From Sabellastarte sp. h YS-2021 (Eukaryota > Annelida > Polychaeta > Sabellida > Sabellidae): a stretch of DNA of 64,000 nucleotides. Shown here piece after piece: positions 40,618 to 53,650 of the stretch (positions within the stretch are counted from its first letter, which is position 1; each line of letters opens with the position of its first letter). Where the stretch lies: assembly GCA_964017235.1 (NCBI GenBank), contig OZ024936.1:10268496-10332495 (forward strand). The letters are read 5' to 3'. The position numbers and the translations under genes are program-made. Below the pieces are notes generated by a model, which saw nothing but the letters and a program-made list of their open reading frames with translations, had not been told where the DNA came from and made no database searches.

Positions 40618-41157
40618 CTGTTCCATTTCTGCGAGTGTGGTTTACGATAGGTATATGATTGTAAATAATAAAGAAATGCACAATCCGGGGATGTAGTTTG
40701 CCATAGGTTTACAATGGGTTTAAGATCTCATCCATATAGCTTTACGAATAAGACAGAGATTGTTACAAAAACTTTATGATTGGTTTACGATAGGTTTACA
40801 AGCCTTAAGACAGACTTAAGATTGCTATAGGATGAAACAGATAAGTTTGTGATCACTACAAGATGGAAAAGATTGCTATACTAGTGTAATATAGGTTTAA
40901 GATTGCTGTAACATTAAAAAGATGAAAATATGATTGGTTTACGATTGGTTTATGATGTTATAAATCTAATACGAATCAGGAAAGGTTTGTGACAATTTCA
41001 AACAGTTTAAATTTCTCATAAACTGTTTCCTATTGGTTTATAAGTGCTCTGAATTTTCTGTAGCTTTAAGATCATTAACATGTATAAGATTCAGTTCCCG
41101 ATTCCTCAAAATTGACAAACAGAAGCATGGTTTATATCGTGCAAATGGAACAGTCCC
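40618..41157. mobile_element. MITE with GGACTGTTCCATTT terminal inverted repeats
   Basis: ggactgttccattt at the left end and aaatggaacagtcc at the right are exact inverted repeats 540 bp apart. The interior is a degenerate array of ggtttacgattggttta-like phrases. No target duplication is resolved. Fragments with similar ends lie near 56830-56885. Confidence 0.7.
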
Positions 41158-41499
41158 TTTATGGCTGTTACTGTGTTTATGTTGAACGAGGTCACTCAGT
41201 ACTACACACAAGTATTCTGTAGATTGTAAGCATATTTGCCAGGAGTGAAATAAAATGGGGAGGGATATGTGTTTTCACCAAAACAAGTGGTAGCTGTGTT
41301 CATATTGAAGTTCAGTTCAAAAGTCTCAAATTCAAATGTTTACAAATCATCACTATTACACCACATTACAACAGATCTTATTTTCACCCATCTATAAAAC
41401 AACAATCCTCCGTAACCAGTAAGTCTGGATACTGGTACTCCATCATGTACTCAAAGCCATTTTCAATAGTTTCCATGCAATATAGTCAGCAATAAGTGT

Positions 41500-41913
41500 G
41501 AAAATATCTCCAAAAAGGCCAAAAATGGCCTCGGTCAGGTACTTTGGATGACCTGTGGATGACCTTCAATGAAGAGCTTCAAGATCAAATTTCTGCATGC
41601 TTACAGGGGACATATATATGTATTATATATACCAGCCATAGGATGATCCAACTTTCTGTATATGAGAACTGGGCCAAAATGTGAAAAAAGGGTGAAAATT
41701 TGGACTTTAAGAGGCCACCAGTGACCTTGAAATTGAAGGTCAAGGTCACAAAATAATAGAGTTTTTGACATTGCCCATATATACCCACATACCAAATTTG
41801 AAAGGTCTAACTAAAATAGTTTTTAAGTTATCGCGTCCGAAAGGAAATCTCTGCAGCAGCGGAGTGAATCCACGTTCTGAATCCTAAGTATCCCCGACTT
41901 TCATCCGGGGATA
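41500..41913. repeat. Dispersed repeat with terminal hairpin
   Basis: Contains paired gtgaccttgaaattgaaggtcaaggtcac and ends in a hairpin tatccccg / cggggata (41889-41896 with 41906-41913). The hairpin end suggests a Helitron-like or pearl-like 3' end. The left boundary is not defined. Confidence 0.5.
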
Positions 41914-42059
41914 GAAATACATACAGGACTGCTCATTCTTCAATATACACTAGCCAGATACAAGGTCTCTTTTGGGGGATCCACAGGAAGTTGGGATATG
42001 CTCCTGTAATCTAGTTACTGGGAAGTCAGGACAAGGTCATCAAGTAGGAAGCAAATCTG

Positions 42060-44046
42060 CAGTGTTGATTCTAGGAATTTCAAAAAGTGGGGGCTATCCC
42101 CCATGACTGCACAAACTGTGGGGGAGGGACTAAAAATTCTGGGGGACGACTTTATGATTAAGTTTAAACTAATGAAAAATACTTTTTCAGTTTATTTAGA
42201 CATTTTTAACAGTGGACTTCTATTAATTAGTGATCAAGGCCACTTGGCTACCCAATCAGTAGTGGTTATCTACCATTGAACACCCACCTTTTAGCTAATA
42301 TTTTCAAATTAATTAAATAAATAATATTTTAAATTCTATTAACAGGCTTTGATTATAATGTAACTGTACCAGAATACTAATTGATAGATATGGTAAAATT
42401 AGCAGTTGTACGTCTGATAATATTTGCTTTAAAGTTATGTATTTTGACAAATTACATAGATTATCGGTCATTTTATGCCAGTGAACAGTCATTTAGGTTA
42501 CATACAGACACATTTGTCCTTGACCTCTATTGTATTGAAGAAATATAAGGTGGGCGTTCACTGGTAGGCTGGCGTTCACTGGTAGAATGCCACTATATAC
42601 ATTTATGTACAAAAGTAAATGTCAGGTGATTGTCTTGCAAATAAAAATAAACTTCCAAGCCTAGTGATAGAATTTTAAAAAAATATTGAAAATGGTTATT
42701 TTCATCAAAGTGACTCCTGTCACGGCATTGTGGTTTTAAGTTTTTGTCTAAAGTCACGGCATCACAAATTCAGTCATTATACCATCAATTTGTACGAATA
42801 TGTTGGAAAACCCCACAGAATACCGTGAACTGATGAATTAATGAGTAGTCCACAAATTCTTCAAGTAAAATATTGTTTAAAAAATCGCATGAAATTGTCA
42901 ATCTTTTCTACGCATATATGAATATTCATGAGCACTGTAGTCCATCTAGTATTTAATCTTAAAGCAGAATATATTGTAAAGAAACCATTATGAAAATCTG
43001 TGATCTCATTAATATTAATGAGTTGTCTGTGAATTTTGATCTTCAAGTAAAATATTTTCTACACATACTGTACATTGTTGGGAAACCCCACAGATACATA
43101 GGGTCAGCACCGGCTTATTGACTCTCCTGTTGTGGTACTAAACAATCCAGTTTACTGTCAGATTCGTTTTTCTTGCTGCTATTTTTCATATAACCATCCA
43201 CTTTAAGCTTAATTTCATGTTTTTGGGTATAATATGTCTAAATACTGCCTGCAGCACATTATATATTTAAGTTCTTTTACATATGTAAATAGGGATGGGT
43301 CGGTATAAAAAATGTGTACATCAGGAGGTCGCCAATGCAAAACCGTACCGATTCCGGGACTCCGCATTTTAGTACACCCCAATCAAACATGGACATTTCC
43401 TCTTAACGACATCGCAATAAAAGTCCCCAAATGGACAAATTATGAGAGAAACCTGTATAATTTCTTCAGATTTCTCGTTTGTTCCCAATATTTTAAGTTT
43501 TCCTTCCATTTTATGTGTTGTCAAGCGAGATTTAGGTTATAAATTGTCGTAACCAAAACTTGACAGTTCTGCTCAACAGGTCGCTATAAAAGTCTGCAAA
43601 TGGACGAAAATGTGGGGATAAAAGCTTATAATTTCTTCAGATTTTGGGTATGTTTCTAATATTTTATCTATTCCTTCCATTATATATGTTGGCAAGCGGA
43701 GTGGCGGTTGTAAAATCTCATCACGGTATTTCAGTAAAATGCTCTCGATACCGAGATACCGGACCTACCGACCCATCCCTATATGTAAACGATCACGAAA
43801 CCACATCGTCAACATGCATTATTCGAAGAATGTTTCGCCGGAAAAATCAAAACCTCGACAAACTCTCGATCTGTGCAGTGTTTCGATTTTCTAGATCTCT
43901 CGTCTTTTCGCTTTATATATTTCCCGCATCGCCTTGTGTACTGCGCGTTCTCATATAATTTGGTCATCGCAGGCTCCAAGAAAATCCGCGTTTGTAGGCG
44001 AATTTATGCGCGATCCTGCGGAAAACGCGCCCTAGAAGCAACACTG
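42060..44046. mobile_element. CAGTGTTG-family TIR element, 1987 bp, with nested MITE
   Basis: Left end cagtgttgattctaggaa and right end gcgccctagaagcaacactg are inverted repeats; ATCTG is duplicated (42055-42059 and 44047-44051). It is the same family as 12525-13740, sharing both ends and internal aatattcatgag phrases. It is non-coding apart from the nested insertion at 43290-43781. Confidence 0.8.
43290..43781. mobile_element. hAT MITE, 492 bp, nested, perfect 8 bp target duplication
   Basis: Terminal inverted repeats tagggatgggtcggta and taccgacccatccct-a, flanked by TATGTAAA on both sides (43282-43289 and 43782-43789). Ends and duplication length fit hAT. It lies wholly inside the element 42060-44046 and is therefore younger. 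Confidence 0.88.
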
Positions 44047-44051
44047 ATCTG

Positions 44052-44860
44052 TACAGATTCTACTGCACAGAAAGGTCTGACCTAACCATTAAATATTCAA
44101 ACTGGTGTTTTGGATTCAAAATGATTAGGACATTATAAGAGTGTGAATGGTGTTTAAGGAAGAAGTATACTTTGATAAAACCACATGTAACGTTTCATAT
44201 TTGTATACCACTGAAATCATAATGGTTCTAGGGGTGCTGGACATTTAACCTCTACTTGTTTTGTAACTCTAACACTCTCTTACATTTTCCTTGTTTTTGT
44301 CCAACTAATTAGACTGAGTTCAAAGTCAATTCAACATTTGTCTGTGGATAATGTGCCAAGTTTAAAATTACATCTCAAATGGGATAGGAAGTTCTATGAA
44401 GATATCATTTAAATAATTTTAGATGCATTTTTTTTCTATTATAAACAACAGGGAAGTACCAAATACAGGGTATCACCTACTCCTCAGAAGATATCACAAT
44501 TACAATGTACTGCACAAAGTAAAGTTTTTTTAGAGTCAGTGTGTTTTATGACTCCGGTAAAAACAAAACTTTTAGCAGAAACATCTGTTATTGACCTAGT
44601 CACACTGTTCTGTGCTGTTGAACAAACTTTTAATTATTGGTCCACAAGCTGCTTTGCCATAAATGGAACTCATACCTTGGTAATGGCTTCTACACAAGCC
44701 ACTCCATATAGCCATCCTCCCTCTCCTGTGTGTACATTTATTAATTCTTTTGTCTTAAATCCGGGGTGGGTGGGATTTATATTAAGTCGCAAAGAAAAAC
44801 AGGGAGTGTTAGGTGTAAACTCACCCATTTCTCTCTTCAAACACACCAGCATTGTACCAG
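44052..44860. other. Unassigned stretch before the LINE
   Basis: A forward open frame of about 110 codons (44539-44871) shows no recognisable domain. No repeat boundary is visible. Confidence 0.3.
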
Positions 44861-45010
44861 CTTATGCATGATATAGAGGGCTATAACCAGAAGGACCCAA
44901 AGTCATTCTGGAATCAACTTTAGAGGTTTGGTCCAAGCAAATATTTGCACATTCCAGAGAGTCTCAAAATTAGGGATGGTGTTGTGTCTTCCCCTGATAT
45001 CATAATGTGA
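44861..45010 (+). pseudogene. LINE fragment 1: endonuclease-RT linker
   Basis: Plus-strand translation reads MHDIEGYNQKDPKSFWNQL, then IPESLKIRDGVVSSPDII, matching the DPKKFW...IP...DG.V pattern between endonuclease and RT in Jockey/CR1-type LINEs. It is continuous in orientation with the RT fragment at 45562, but 45011-45561 is not recognisable LINE sequence. Confidence 0.6.
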
Positions 45011-45561
45011 AAAATAGCAGTCAGACTTAAATACTTTATTAAATTGATATTAAATTTTAAATCAATTCCAAATTTTTGTAAAAAATTCTAAAACAAAAGG
45101 ATATATATGAGTCAAATATCAGTAATGTTAGATATTAGTGCTGAAAGATCGCTATGACTCTACTTGTCGATGTTTGTATTGGAATAATTGGATCTACAAG
45201 AGAGTGGACTTGCTGTATTTTGGATAGTGTGCATATCTTGAACAGCACAGTAGTGCACACGCCCGGAACATTTGGATGTATATATTTTGTGCTAATGGTC
45301 GCTGAACAGATCATAGGATACAGACATTATGTGTTAGTGGACACCAAACGGATCACAGGTCAGACTGATGGTTACCATGGACAAACATAACAGTTACTGT
45401 AAATTACGTGGATAGAACCTTGGTCGGGTTAGATTGGTTTCATTATTGTATTACTTTTTTATTGTACAAACTATTAAGAGCATCTCAGTTGACTGTAACC
45501 ACTATTTTAATTGTAAAATGAATTTGTTAAGTAAGACTTTCTATCTTCTGTTGCAACATAA

Positions 45562-45757
45562 AAGCAACCGAAAAATGAATGAGGTGCTGCCGCATGACGG
45601 TAACAGTAATAATATAGAAATTCTGAATAAAAACATCCACTTTTATGAAACTGAATGGGTGGTCAAGAATCTGAAGAAAAACAAGGCACCTGGTCCTGAT
45701 GATATTCAAAATGAAGTCCTACAAAACTTAGATATTAAAAATCATACTCTGGCTCTC
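45562..45757 (+). pseudogene. LINE fragment 2: RT start
   Basis: Reads NNIEILNKNIHFYETEWVV then KNLKKNKAPGPDDIQNEVL, the first conserved RT block of non-LTR retrotransposons (NKAPGxDxIxNE). It is cut at about 45757 by DIRS relic F. Confidence 0.8.
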
Positions 45758-48700
45758 ACCAAAAGGTTTGGACTTCTGATTTATTATCCACCCTAAGGAC
45801 AGTGTCAGGTACTTCCTTGGGCTTTGGTGGAAGGGGATGTGAAGGTGGTGGCTGACAGCTAGGTCTATCGACGACACCCATTCCCCTGGAATCAGAGGCC
45901 TTGATGGACTCTGGAGTTTCCAATTTGAACCTTTCTACAAGTAGAAAGGTGTTGAGCCTGCTTAGGTCAATCACTGGCCTCCACGTTTGGTGAGGCTTGG
46001 GGACCAGAAACAGGCGACTGTAAAACCTGAGAGATTTTACATTTCTACCTTTTCTATTGCATTCTTGACAGAAGAGACTGGATGCAAGAGGCCAGAGCTA
46101 GACTGATGGGCCTTGTATCCTAAGTAAATCTGGGGAACTCTGGCTAATTTGGATTGGTGATGAATGGTAGACCGTAACTATTGGTAATAATGTTTTACAT
46201 GTTGTCTGAGCATTTGTTGTTTGCCAGTCTCTTCTGAAAGAACAGAGGAGACCTACTGGTGGACTGAGGGAGGCTTTTAAGGAGTCATTGGGATGAGGGG
46301 TTTTCATGCCCTCGTACCCTTGTGTGAGGTCGAAAATGACCTCTGGAGTCTCTGCTACTTGATTCCCCCCACCTGGGGAAAACAATGGTTACTCCTTGGA
46401 ATGGATTGACCCCAATAGGGGTGTTTCCTGTCAAAGGGCTGATTTGATAGGGCCTAAACCTAAGTGTTTTTACGGGTGCCTTGGGGCGGAACTCTTGTTT
46501 CTCCTTAACTAATTGTGAATGGAACAAAAGAGAGGCACAGAATAGGGAGCTCCTAAGTTCTTAAGATCTGGAATCTCCCAGGGGAGGTTGAAGGTGGGTT
46601 GAATCTCCCAGGGGAGGTTGAAGCCTCACATCTAATAAGCGCTGAATTCACCATAGTTTAGGAGTCTTTCTGGAGAAGTGGGCCAAGGCCTTACTTGACA
46701 GGCGAAGGAACCATGTTAGATAAGGATCCTCTATACAGGATATCTAGTCAGAGGTCATTTTTTTTTTTTTTGCACCCTTTGAATCTGAGTTAGCCTTCAT
46801 ACTGTCTTAACAATTTGTATTCAGAAAAAACCTAGGTAAGGGCAGCCAAAAATTAAGGGTACAGAGATTTTGCCTTGCCTGAAGCTCAAACCCTTTCACT
46901 ACCAGTAGAGGACCTAGCCCATAGGGGCCCCACAGAGACTAGGGGAGATAGAGATTTTGTAATCTTGTAATTTGTCCTCAAAACAAGGTTGTCCCAATTG
47001 TACCCCCTAGTGGAACCAGGGGTTTTAGATTTATTTTCAGGTAATTTGTAAATTAGCAGCCTGAAAGTCCTGTTTAAATTTATCAAAAACATCTTTAAGT
47101 TGAGGACTGAGTGGGTGCATAGCTGAAGGGCCCCTTGGCCTAAGCTCCTGCTGGCCTGCTACATCATTCAGACCCCAGATTGTGGTGGAGGACCTAGGCA
47201 TATTGTCCCTGGGGTCAGGGAGATTCAAAATCTGCCTAAGTTTCAATGTCCTCGGTATGTTGTGAGGGAAAGTCAGACAAATCTACTTTCCTATAAGGTA
47301 CAGGGTCTGGGTTTGAATTGATGAATCTTGTTCAGCAGAAGCCCTTTTGGGCTTTGAGGACTTTTTGACTTGCATAAAAGTCCCAGATAAGTGCCTTTTT
47401 TAAACAGATTGAGTGTTCAGATAAGGATTGTTCCGAGTTCTGATCTGAAAAAAATCATCCGAACTGCATGGAGTTTGGCTCCGAACAATCATCTGAACAT
47501 GCGCTCGGATGGTTAGTACTTGGGTGAACATGCAAGTCAAGTTGTTGGTTGGGACCAGGCTTCAAAAATCTGAACACCGAACTGCTCGGATGGTTTTAAC
47601 TCGGATGATATGCAAGTCAAATTGTAGGTTCAGACCAGGCTTCAGATCCAAGAGGAGATCTGATCCACCCCTGCTTGGAATTGGCTGACAACTTTAATCT
47701 CTCTGAGATTGAAATGTGTCCATAATAGAAGCCTGGAACCTCACCATTTATTGCTTCAACAGATACTTGAAAGCTATTTTTGCTGAATTGAAGTAATATT
47801 GTGGGGACAAGGTAGGCATTATGTAAACAATTGTTTACATTTGTAACTGCCTTGCCATTCGGATTAAATATTCGTCTACTGTACAAAGACCTAATGAGTA
47901 AAATATTTTAAATATTTTATATTTTCATGTTAATATGTTTGATTTTTAATAAAATGCACAGAAAGGGGGGACTAATTGCTATTGCCAAACCAAGGTTTGC
48001 AAGCACCTGCTATCTAGCGACGCTTTAGAACAAGGACGTGTATTTAATTTTATATTTTAACCCTTTAAATTGTTAAATAGTGTAGTAGATAGGGGAAAAT
48101 ATTTTAATTTATTTTATTTGTTTTATTTTGACAGGTAAAGGTACTGCAATAAGCTATATACATGATTCGTAATCTCTCAGCACTTGCCGTCTAGGCAATA
48201 ACATCACCGAATGAGTTCCCCAAGAATACACTTCAGTCAGTTTTTGTGCTTTATTTCATATTTTAACCCTTACACTGGTCAAATAATGTAGCAGATAGGG
48301 TATAAACCTTTAAAACATTTAATTTATTTGATTTCAACAGTCATATGTCCCTATAATTATAACACTACATACACAGGTCAAGTCGTTGTCGCCCCCCCCC
48401 CCCCCTTCCTTGATCTTTACAACGTGAACCCGGAAGTGGATTTAAGTTGAAAATATGTCGTTTCAGTATCCAACATCAAGTATATCCATAGAAAATAATG
48501 CAATAATGCACCACCTAGTGAATGTACACTGTGACCGGTCCTGCCGGTAGTATATACAGGATGTCTTTTTCTGGAGTTTGGCGATAAAGCAATTGTCCAT
48601 TGGATAGGATGTATTAACGCAATAAAATAAGAACTTCTTTCCTTGCAATAAAACACGTCTGTACATATGGCGGCCATCGGAAAAGAAGGGGGATCATGTG

Positions 48701-48841
48701 GTATTTCAAGACAGGACTCACTTCCCTGTGAGGCATTGGCCAGTACTAGACGTCTATTTTTCTTGGATGTTGGCTGGGCCTGCAGCGATCCGAGAATAGC
48801 ATTCAGTTCCACATGGTAAGCTATTGTAGAGCAATAAAATG
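45757..48841 (-). mobile_element. DIRS relic F (old, diverged) inside the LINE
   Basis: The RT fragment at 45756-45974 (IDLSRLNTFLLVERFKLETP) and diverged gag-like segments at 46285-47246 are on the minus strand. The right end at about 48660-48841 is a strongly diverged terminal repeat (aagacaggactcacttccctg ... gcaataaaat at 48832-48841). A younger DIRS right-end fragment (about 48385-48631) is embedded in it. Two diverged ~110 bp repeats (atatgcaagtcaaattgt type) are at 47505-47640. Coding capacity is lost. Confidence 0.65.
48385..48631 (-). repeat. Solo right end of a younger DIRS within relic F
   Basis: A C14 run (48392-48405) is followed by a terminal repeat (accacctagtgaatg, ccggtcctgccggtagtatat, caattgtccattggatagg) ending aacgcaataaaa, closest to copy E. 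Gag, RT and recombinase are missing, so it is an internal deletion product or a conversion tract. Confidence 0.65.
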
Positions 48842-49080
48842 AAGCCCTACCAAACTGAGATATTAAAACCATACTCTAGCATCTCACCAAAATGTTTCAG
48901 CAATGGTCTTGCACCCAGTATTTGGGTAATTCCACATATTCCGCATAATAAAAGCATCAAAAAGTACTTTTAACATTTGACTTGCACAGACTTGTCTTGA
49001 AATGGTTTCAGAATAGAAGTACTTAGGATTAGTCTTCGATGAACATCTAAACTTTCAAGATTGCATCAGTACACTAAATG
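48841..49080 (+). pseudogene. LINE fragment 3: RT middle
   Basis: Resumes after relic F with a ~46 bp stretch (gaagccctaccaaactgag...) that repeats, with about 15% divergence, the end of fragment 2 (gaagtcctacaaaacttag...). It continues PSIWVIPHIPHNKSIKK and LGLVFDEHLNFQDCI over several frames. It is interrupted at 49081 by a tandem-core element. Confidence 0.65.
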
Positions 49081-49960
49081 AAAAAAAAATAGCATCAGAG
49101 ATGCCCGTACCCCACAGTCTGTTGAAATAGTTTTCAACCCCATGAGATATAGAAGTAGTGAAACAGTACAAAGAATGGGATACTTTCAGCAGTGTCAGTT
49201 ATATATATGTCCAAATAATGTTTAAGTAGAGAAAATAACATCTAAGAGAAAGAAAATGTATATTAAGTATTAAAACAAGATAATTATATAATAAGCAGAC
49301 AGCATTAATCAGTAAAATAAAAATTATGAACTGTAAAATTTATCAATTGGAGAATATCTGTCAATGGAAAAAAGCTCAATTATGTAAAAGTGAAGATAAT
49401 AATCAGTTGTAGCAATCCATATATCTTTTTCACAAGAGAAAGATGTCTCAGGTGAACATAATTGGCAGAGCAAAAGTTAGAGGTCACATATCATGATGTC
49501 ACCCAGGTCACACCCCCTAAACAATATCCCTACCAACTAACAACTTACAGTTGCCGAGATATAGCCCAGCCAAGATTTTATAGGTCAAGGTCACTATGGC
49601 AAGGCCAAAGGTCAAATCAAGGTCATATCAGAACGCTGCACACCTACACCTTATAACCAATGTCCCTACCAAGTATCAACTTCCTACTCTTTACAGTTGC
49701 CGATATATACCTTGGACAAGATTTTTTAGGTCAAGATCACTACGGCAAGGTCAAAGGTCAAATCAAGGTCACACTACGATGTTGCACACCTACACCCCCG
49801 AACCAATGTCCCTACCAAGTATCAACTTCCTACACCTTACGGTTTGTGAGACACAGCCTGGACAAACTTTTTCCGGCCGAATGCCCGCCTGCCTATCCGA
49901 TATCTGGACACCAAGGGTGAAAACAATATGCCGACTGCCCTTAAGGGCTGTGGGGCAACA
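49081..49960 (+). mobile_element. Tandem-core element 4 (pearl/Helentron-like) inside the LINE
   Basis: Starts atagcatcagagatgcccgt, ends gcccttaagggctgtggggc with palindrome gcccttaagggc at 49937-49948. It has two clear core units (49598, 49742; spacing 144 bp) with a perfect AGGTCA DR1 at 49748-49760. Same family as the elements at 14636-17827. Confidence 0.75.
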
Positions 49961-50533
49961 ATAAAGACACTTACACTAAAATGTATCAAATGGAGATGAA
50001 TCATTGATGCATTATGGTGCTAATATTTGGGGAAATACTAAAACCAAATCATCTGAGATCGTCCAGAATAAAACTATGAGATTCTTTCTTGGATTTCAAT
50101 AAATATGCTCCTAATGCAGTTGTGCTTGGTGATATAGGTTGGCTAAAATCAAAATTCACAAAGCAGCTGTGTGTCATACGTACATGGAATAGACTTATAA
50201 GATTGAACAATGAAAGATTAACAAAAATTGCTTTCAAATGGGACAAATGTGAAAGAACTGGTATTCTGAAATAATGAACCTTTTTGGTGAAATAAACATG
50301 CAAAGCAATTTTTAGAACCGTGAAATCATAGATATTCCTGAAGTGCAAAACTGTTACTATGAAATTAATTAATATTAATATTGTATCTAAATCTAAGTTA
50401 CAACTCTATGTGAATTACAAAAAGATTTTTGTTCTGCAAACTTCATTAAAGGATTTGTGCACAAGCATAAAAGATCTATGATTGCACAATTCAGAGCTGG
50501 TATACTGCCACTTCGAGTTGAAACAGGACAATA
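49961..50533 (+). pseudogene. LINE fragment 4: RT C-terminal region
   Basis: Reads YGANIWGNTKTKSSEI over two frames, IVQNKTMRFFLGF, then YAPNAVVLGDIGWLKSKF and WNRLIRLNNERLTKIAFKWD, then KHKRSMIAQFRAGILPL and VETG. This is the C-terminal region of LINE ORF2. It ends ...acaggacaata at 50533, where DIRS copy E is inserted. Confidence 0.82.
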
Positions 50534-50720
50534 TTGCAAATTTAATAAGTCACTTAAATTTTTATAAGTTAATACCCTATCCAATGGACAATTGCTTTAC
50601 CGGTCAGCGCGACCCGTCCCGCCAAATGCCAGAAAAAGACGTCCTGTATATAATACCGGCAGGACCGGTCAGTAGTGTGCATCATAGACAGAGTGATGTC
50701 AGTTCATCTTTTTTGTTGTC
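50534..50720 (-). repeat. 3' (left) inverted terminal repeat of DIRS copy E
   Basis: Outer AT-rich end, gcaattgt-type block (caattgctttaccggtcagc) and ccgccaaatgccagaaaaag. Pairs with 56130-56332. Confidence 0.85.
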
Positions 50721-50777
50721 TAAACAGATTTAAACCCCTCGTAAGCTGGTAGTGGGGTCGGTGGGGAGGGCCTTGTG

Positions 50778-50874
50778 TGTCCATTGGATAGGGTATTAAC
50801 TTATAAAAATTTAATTTACTTATTAAATTTGCAATTTTATTGCGTTAATACATCTTATCCAATGGACAATTGCT
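50778..50874 (-). repeat. Internal complementary region of DIRS copy E
   Basis: Complements of left terminus (gtccattggatagggtatt) and right terminus (gcgttaatacatcttatcc) joined through the outer left-end sequence; full length, unlike copy C. Confidence 0.88.
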
Positions 50875-51034
50875 GAATAACTACCACTTGGTCGGAGGGT
50901 AAGTTACTAGGGACTTAGGTGAACTCATAAATGATAAGAAAATTCCCTCTGGCCTAGGTTGACTTTTAGTCAGGAAACCTGCAGGCCTATGGTCGGCTAC
51001 CAGTGCTCGGTTGCCGGGGCGTATACCGACGTTG

Positions 51035-51046
51035 CCCCCCCCTTTT
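51035..51046 (-). promoter_or_regulatory. Polypurine tract of copy E
   Basis: Sense ttaaaagggggggg, upstream of the internal complementary region, as in other copies. Confidence 0.45.
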
Positions 51047-51159
51047 AACAGACCTGCTCTGAGATAGGGGAAGAGAGGGATGAGTTCAGTCCCAGAAGGC
51101 AATAACCTCCCGAAGGAAGGCATGTAGTTAGTTTGAAGAACTATTAACACTACATATAT

Positions 51160-52080
51160 ACAAATCTCTATGGGCTAATTGTGGATCTACTGAGCAGCCA
51201 CTACTGGGCCCAATTGAAGGGGCTCTGAACCAGCCCAAGCCACATCCTTCAAATAGAACTGTGTGAAGGTGTTATGTTACTTCCAGTGGCTTGCTGAAAA
51301 ATTGTTCTAAGGAAACTCCCAACTGGAATGCCTTAGAAGCAGCAAGGGGCCCTGGCAACATGGGTTTTAACCTGATGTAGGTTGAGGGCCTCCTGACCAG
51401 AGAGCTCATAACATAGGATCACAGTTGCTTGATCTATGAGGTGATAGTGGCAGGTGATATGTCTTGTCAAAACCTTTCTAAAGGGAGACAGACTAATCCA
51501 TTGTTCTGTTTGAGATCCTGTCCCAATAAGTAGCACAGTACTCTGAACAGACACAGGACCTATCAGGCTTGAGGGACTTATCCAGAATTGGGGCCTGGGT
51601 TGGCATAACCACTGGGGCCACACTGTCCGGACTCTCCTTGGCCAGCTGGTTCTTGGAAAAAAAGGCTGGGTACTTTGGGACACCTTTGACCAGTCTGACT
51701 GATGTCTGATGTTTTTGTTTTGCCAAGCATGGATCTCACTCCTGTGTTTGCCAGAACCCAGGGTCATGAGGAAAACAGTCTTGTAGGCCAATGCTTCAAA
51801 GAGGCCACTTTAATGGGTTCCAATGAAGCCTTGCCAATTGGTGCAACACCAGGGGGAGGTCCCAGGAGGGGATGCCCCTCCGACCCTTAGGTCTGTCTCT
51901 GTAAACTGTCCAAGAGACGAGCAAGATTCCCGTGCTGAAATTAATTGGTGAATTACCCAGTTGTCAGCAATGACTGATCTGGTTGATCCTCTTTGAGGAG
52001 CCTTAATTCCTGCTGCCACTGCCTCAGAGAAGCCCTGCTCCTTGATTGCCGAGGCTCTAGGAGCCATGTATGCAGATCTA
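51160..52080 (-). pseudogene. DIRS copy E tyrosine recombinase, broken
   Basis: Fragments in several frames: TVFLMTLGSGKHRSEIHAW (51333-51791), SSLIGPVSVQSTVL, VILCYELSGQEALNLHQVK. The catalytic Tyr motif TQFYLKD and the Trp of CHW are retained (unlike copies C and G), but the first RR is HR-like (KHRSE), HDVR reads HVAR and many frameshifts are present. Non-functional. Confidence 0.8.
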
Positions 52081-53650
52081 ATTTGACAGATACCTGTGAG
52101 GAGTCTGATTGAATGATTGAGAGAGGAGGTTGGACAAGTACCAAGGAATCTGACTTGACATGATCAAGAGATCCCAGAACCAGGCATGTTGGGCCACTTT
52201 GGAACAATCAGAGTGATTTCCCTGCATGGGTAGTCCTGCAACTTCTCCACCACTTGCCCAAGATGGCTACCAGTAGGAAGGCATATGGGTCCAGATCCTC
52301 CCATGGCAGACTGATTGTATCATTGTCCATATTGAGGGGTCTGGCCCCGGTGATACAAGTTGAGACAGTTTGTTGTTGAGCCAGGTGGCAAAAACAGGCC
52401 CACTTAGGGCTGGTGTCACCAGAAGCATATTGTTTGGAAAAACTCTGACAGGAGGGACCATTCTGTGCTCTGTTTGGTTTGCGTGAGAATGGATAGCTTG
52501 TCTGCAATGACGTTCAGCCGCCTGGAATGTGTCGGGCTAGAGTCAACTGTTTCCTCGAATACCAGGTCAGGATTCTCCACTGTTGTGTTGTCTGTAGTTA
52601 TGACAGCAATATTGTTTAACCAGAGGTCTTGGAATTCTTTAAGGGCCAAATGACCACCTTAGTTCCAGATAGTTTAATGTGTAACTTGATTCTGGAAAGG
52701 GACCAGGTTCCCCTTGCAGTGTGTTGTCCTAAGTGAGAACCCCACCGTTCTTGATGCATCTGTAAGGATTGAAGAGCATATTTAGTGGGTGTAATGGTTG
52801 ACCCTGAAGCACATTGTCTTCCTGCAGCCACCATTTAAGATGGGGGTAGAGGGAACTGGGGTCACCTTTTCTAGTGATTCTGGTACCCTCCAGCTGTTCT
52901 TCTAGTGCCACTTTAGCAGCCTCATGTGGAGGTGAACTAGGTGCACTTGCTTCTCTATAGCTGTCAGTAACCCTATCAGGGGCATCAGCTGCCAGACCGG
53001 GCAGGTAGGAGAAGTTTCTGAATAAGCATTCAAGGTATACCAATATTCTAGGGTGGGTCTGACCTTATGCTTTTCCAAGCTAACGGGAAGCCTACTAAGT
53101 CGAGGACTTGCTCGAGATCCAGTTCTAATTTTTCATGTTTACCATTCAAACTTACTCCTGACACTGAGCTCCTAGAGACTGTGTATGCTGGAGACAGGCT
53201 TGGAGGGAACTGGCTTTGACCAACCAGTCGTACTGGTGGATTGTGGTACTTTGTAATGCCATAGTTAGACCTCCTTCGCCACCACCGAGAGAAGACTCCC
53301 ATTGTACTGTGGACAGACCATAGGGGAGTGATTGAACTGGTGGGGAAGACCCTGGACATGAAAAACTCCGGTACTTCCTTGTTGGTGGAAAGGGGTGACG
53401 GAATAGGGAACTTTGAACTTATCCACTCCCCTTGCTGAAGAGAGGTTAATAAGGTTCTCAATATTTTCCAATCTGAATTAATCAGGGTACTGGGCCACTT
53501 CGCCTGCCTGGAGATCTGATTAAACCGGTCATTTCCGGAAGGTGAGGGTGTAGCCTTCCTGGAAGATTTCTTATTAACTTGGGCTAGCCCCTGGGACGGC
53601 CCAAGTTTTGAGCAGGCAGATTTAGCCAAAAAAAAAGTGTCAACACTGGT
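52081..53650 (-). pseudogene. DIRS copy E RT-RNase H, broken
   Basis: Degraded domains: C-terminal WLLEPRQSRSRASL, RNase H ITTDNTTV and RRLNVIADKLS, RT remnants ACLQHTQSL-like and QQGEWISS. The YLDD segment is not intact. Multiple frameshifts occur throughout. Confidence 0.78.

Noticed and set aside
44539-44871. 110-codon forward open frame
   Set aside because: No recognisable motif or codon evidence; left as unassigned.
48392-48405. C14 run as another polypurine tract
   Set aside because: It sits in a deleted DIRS end directly beside the terminal repeat, so its position cannot be compared with confidence.
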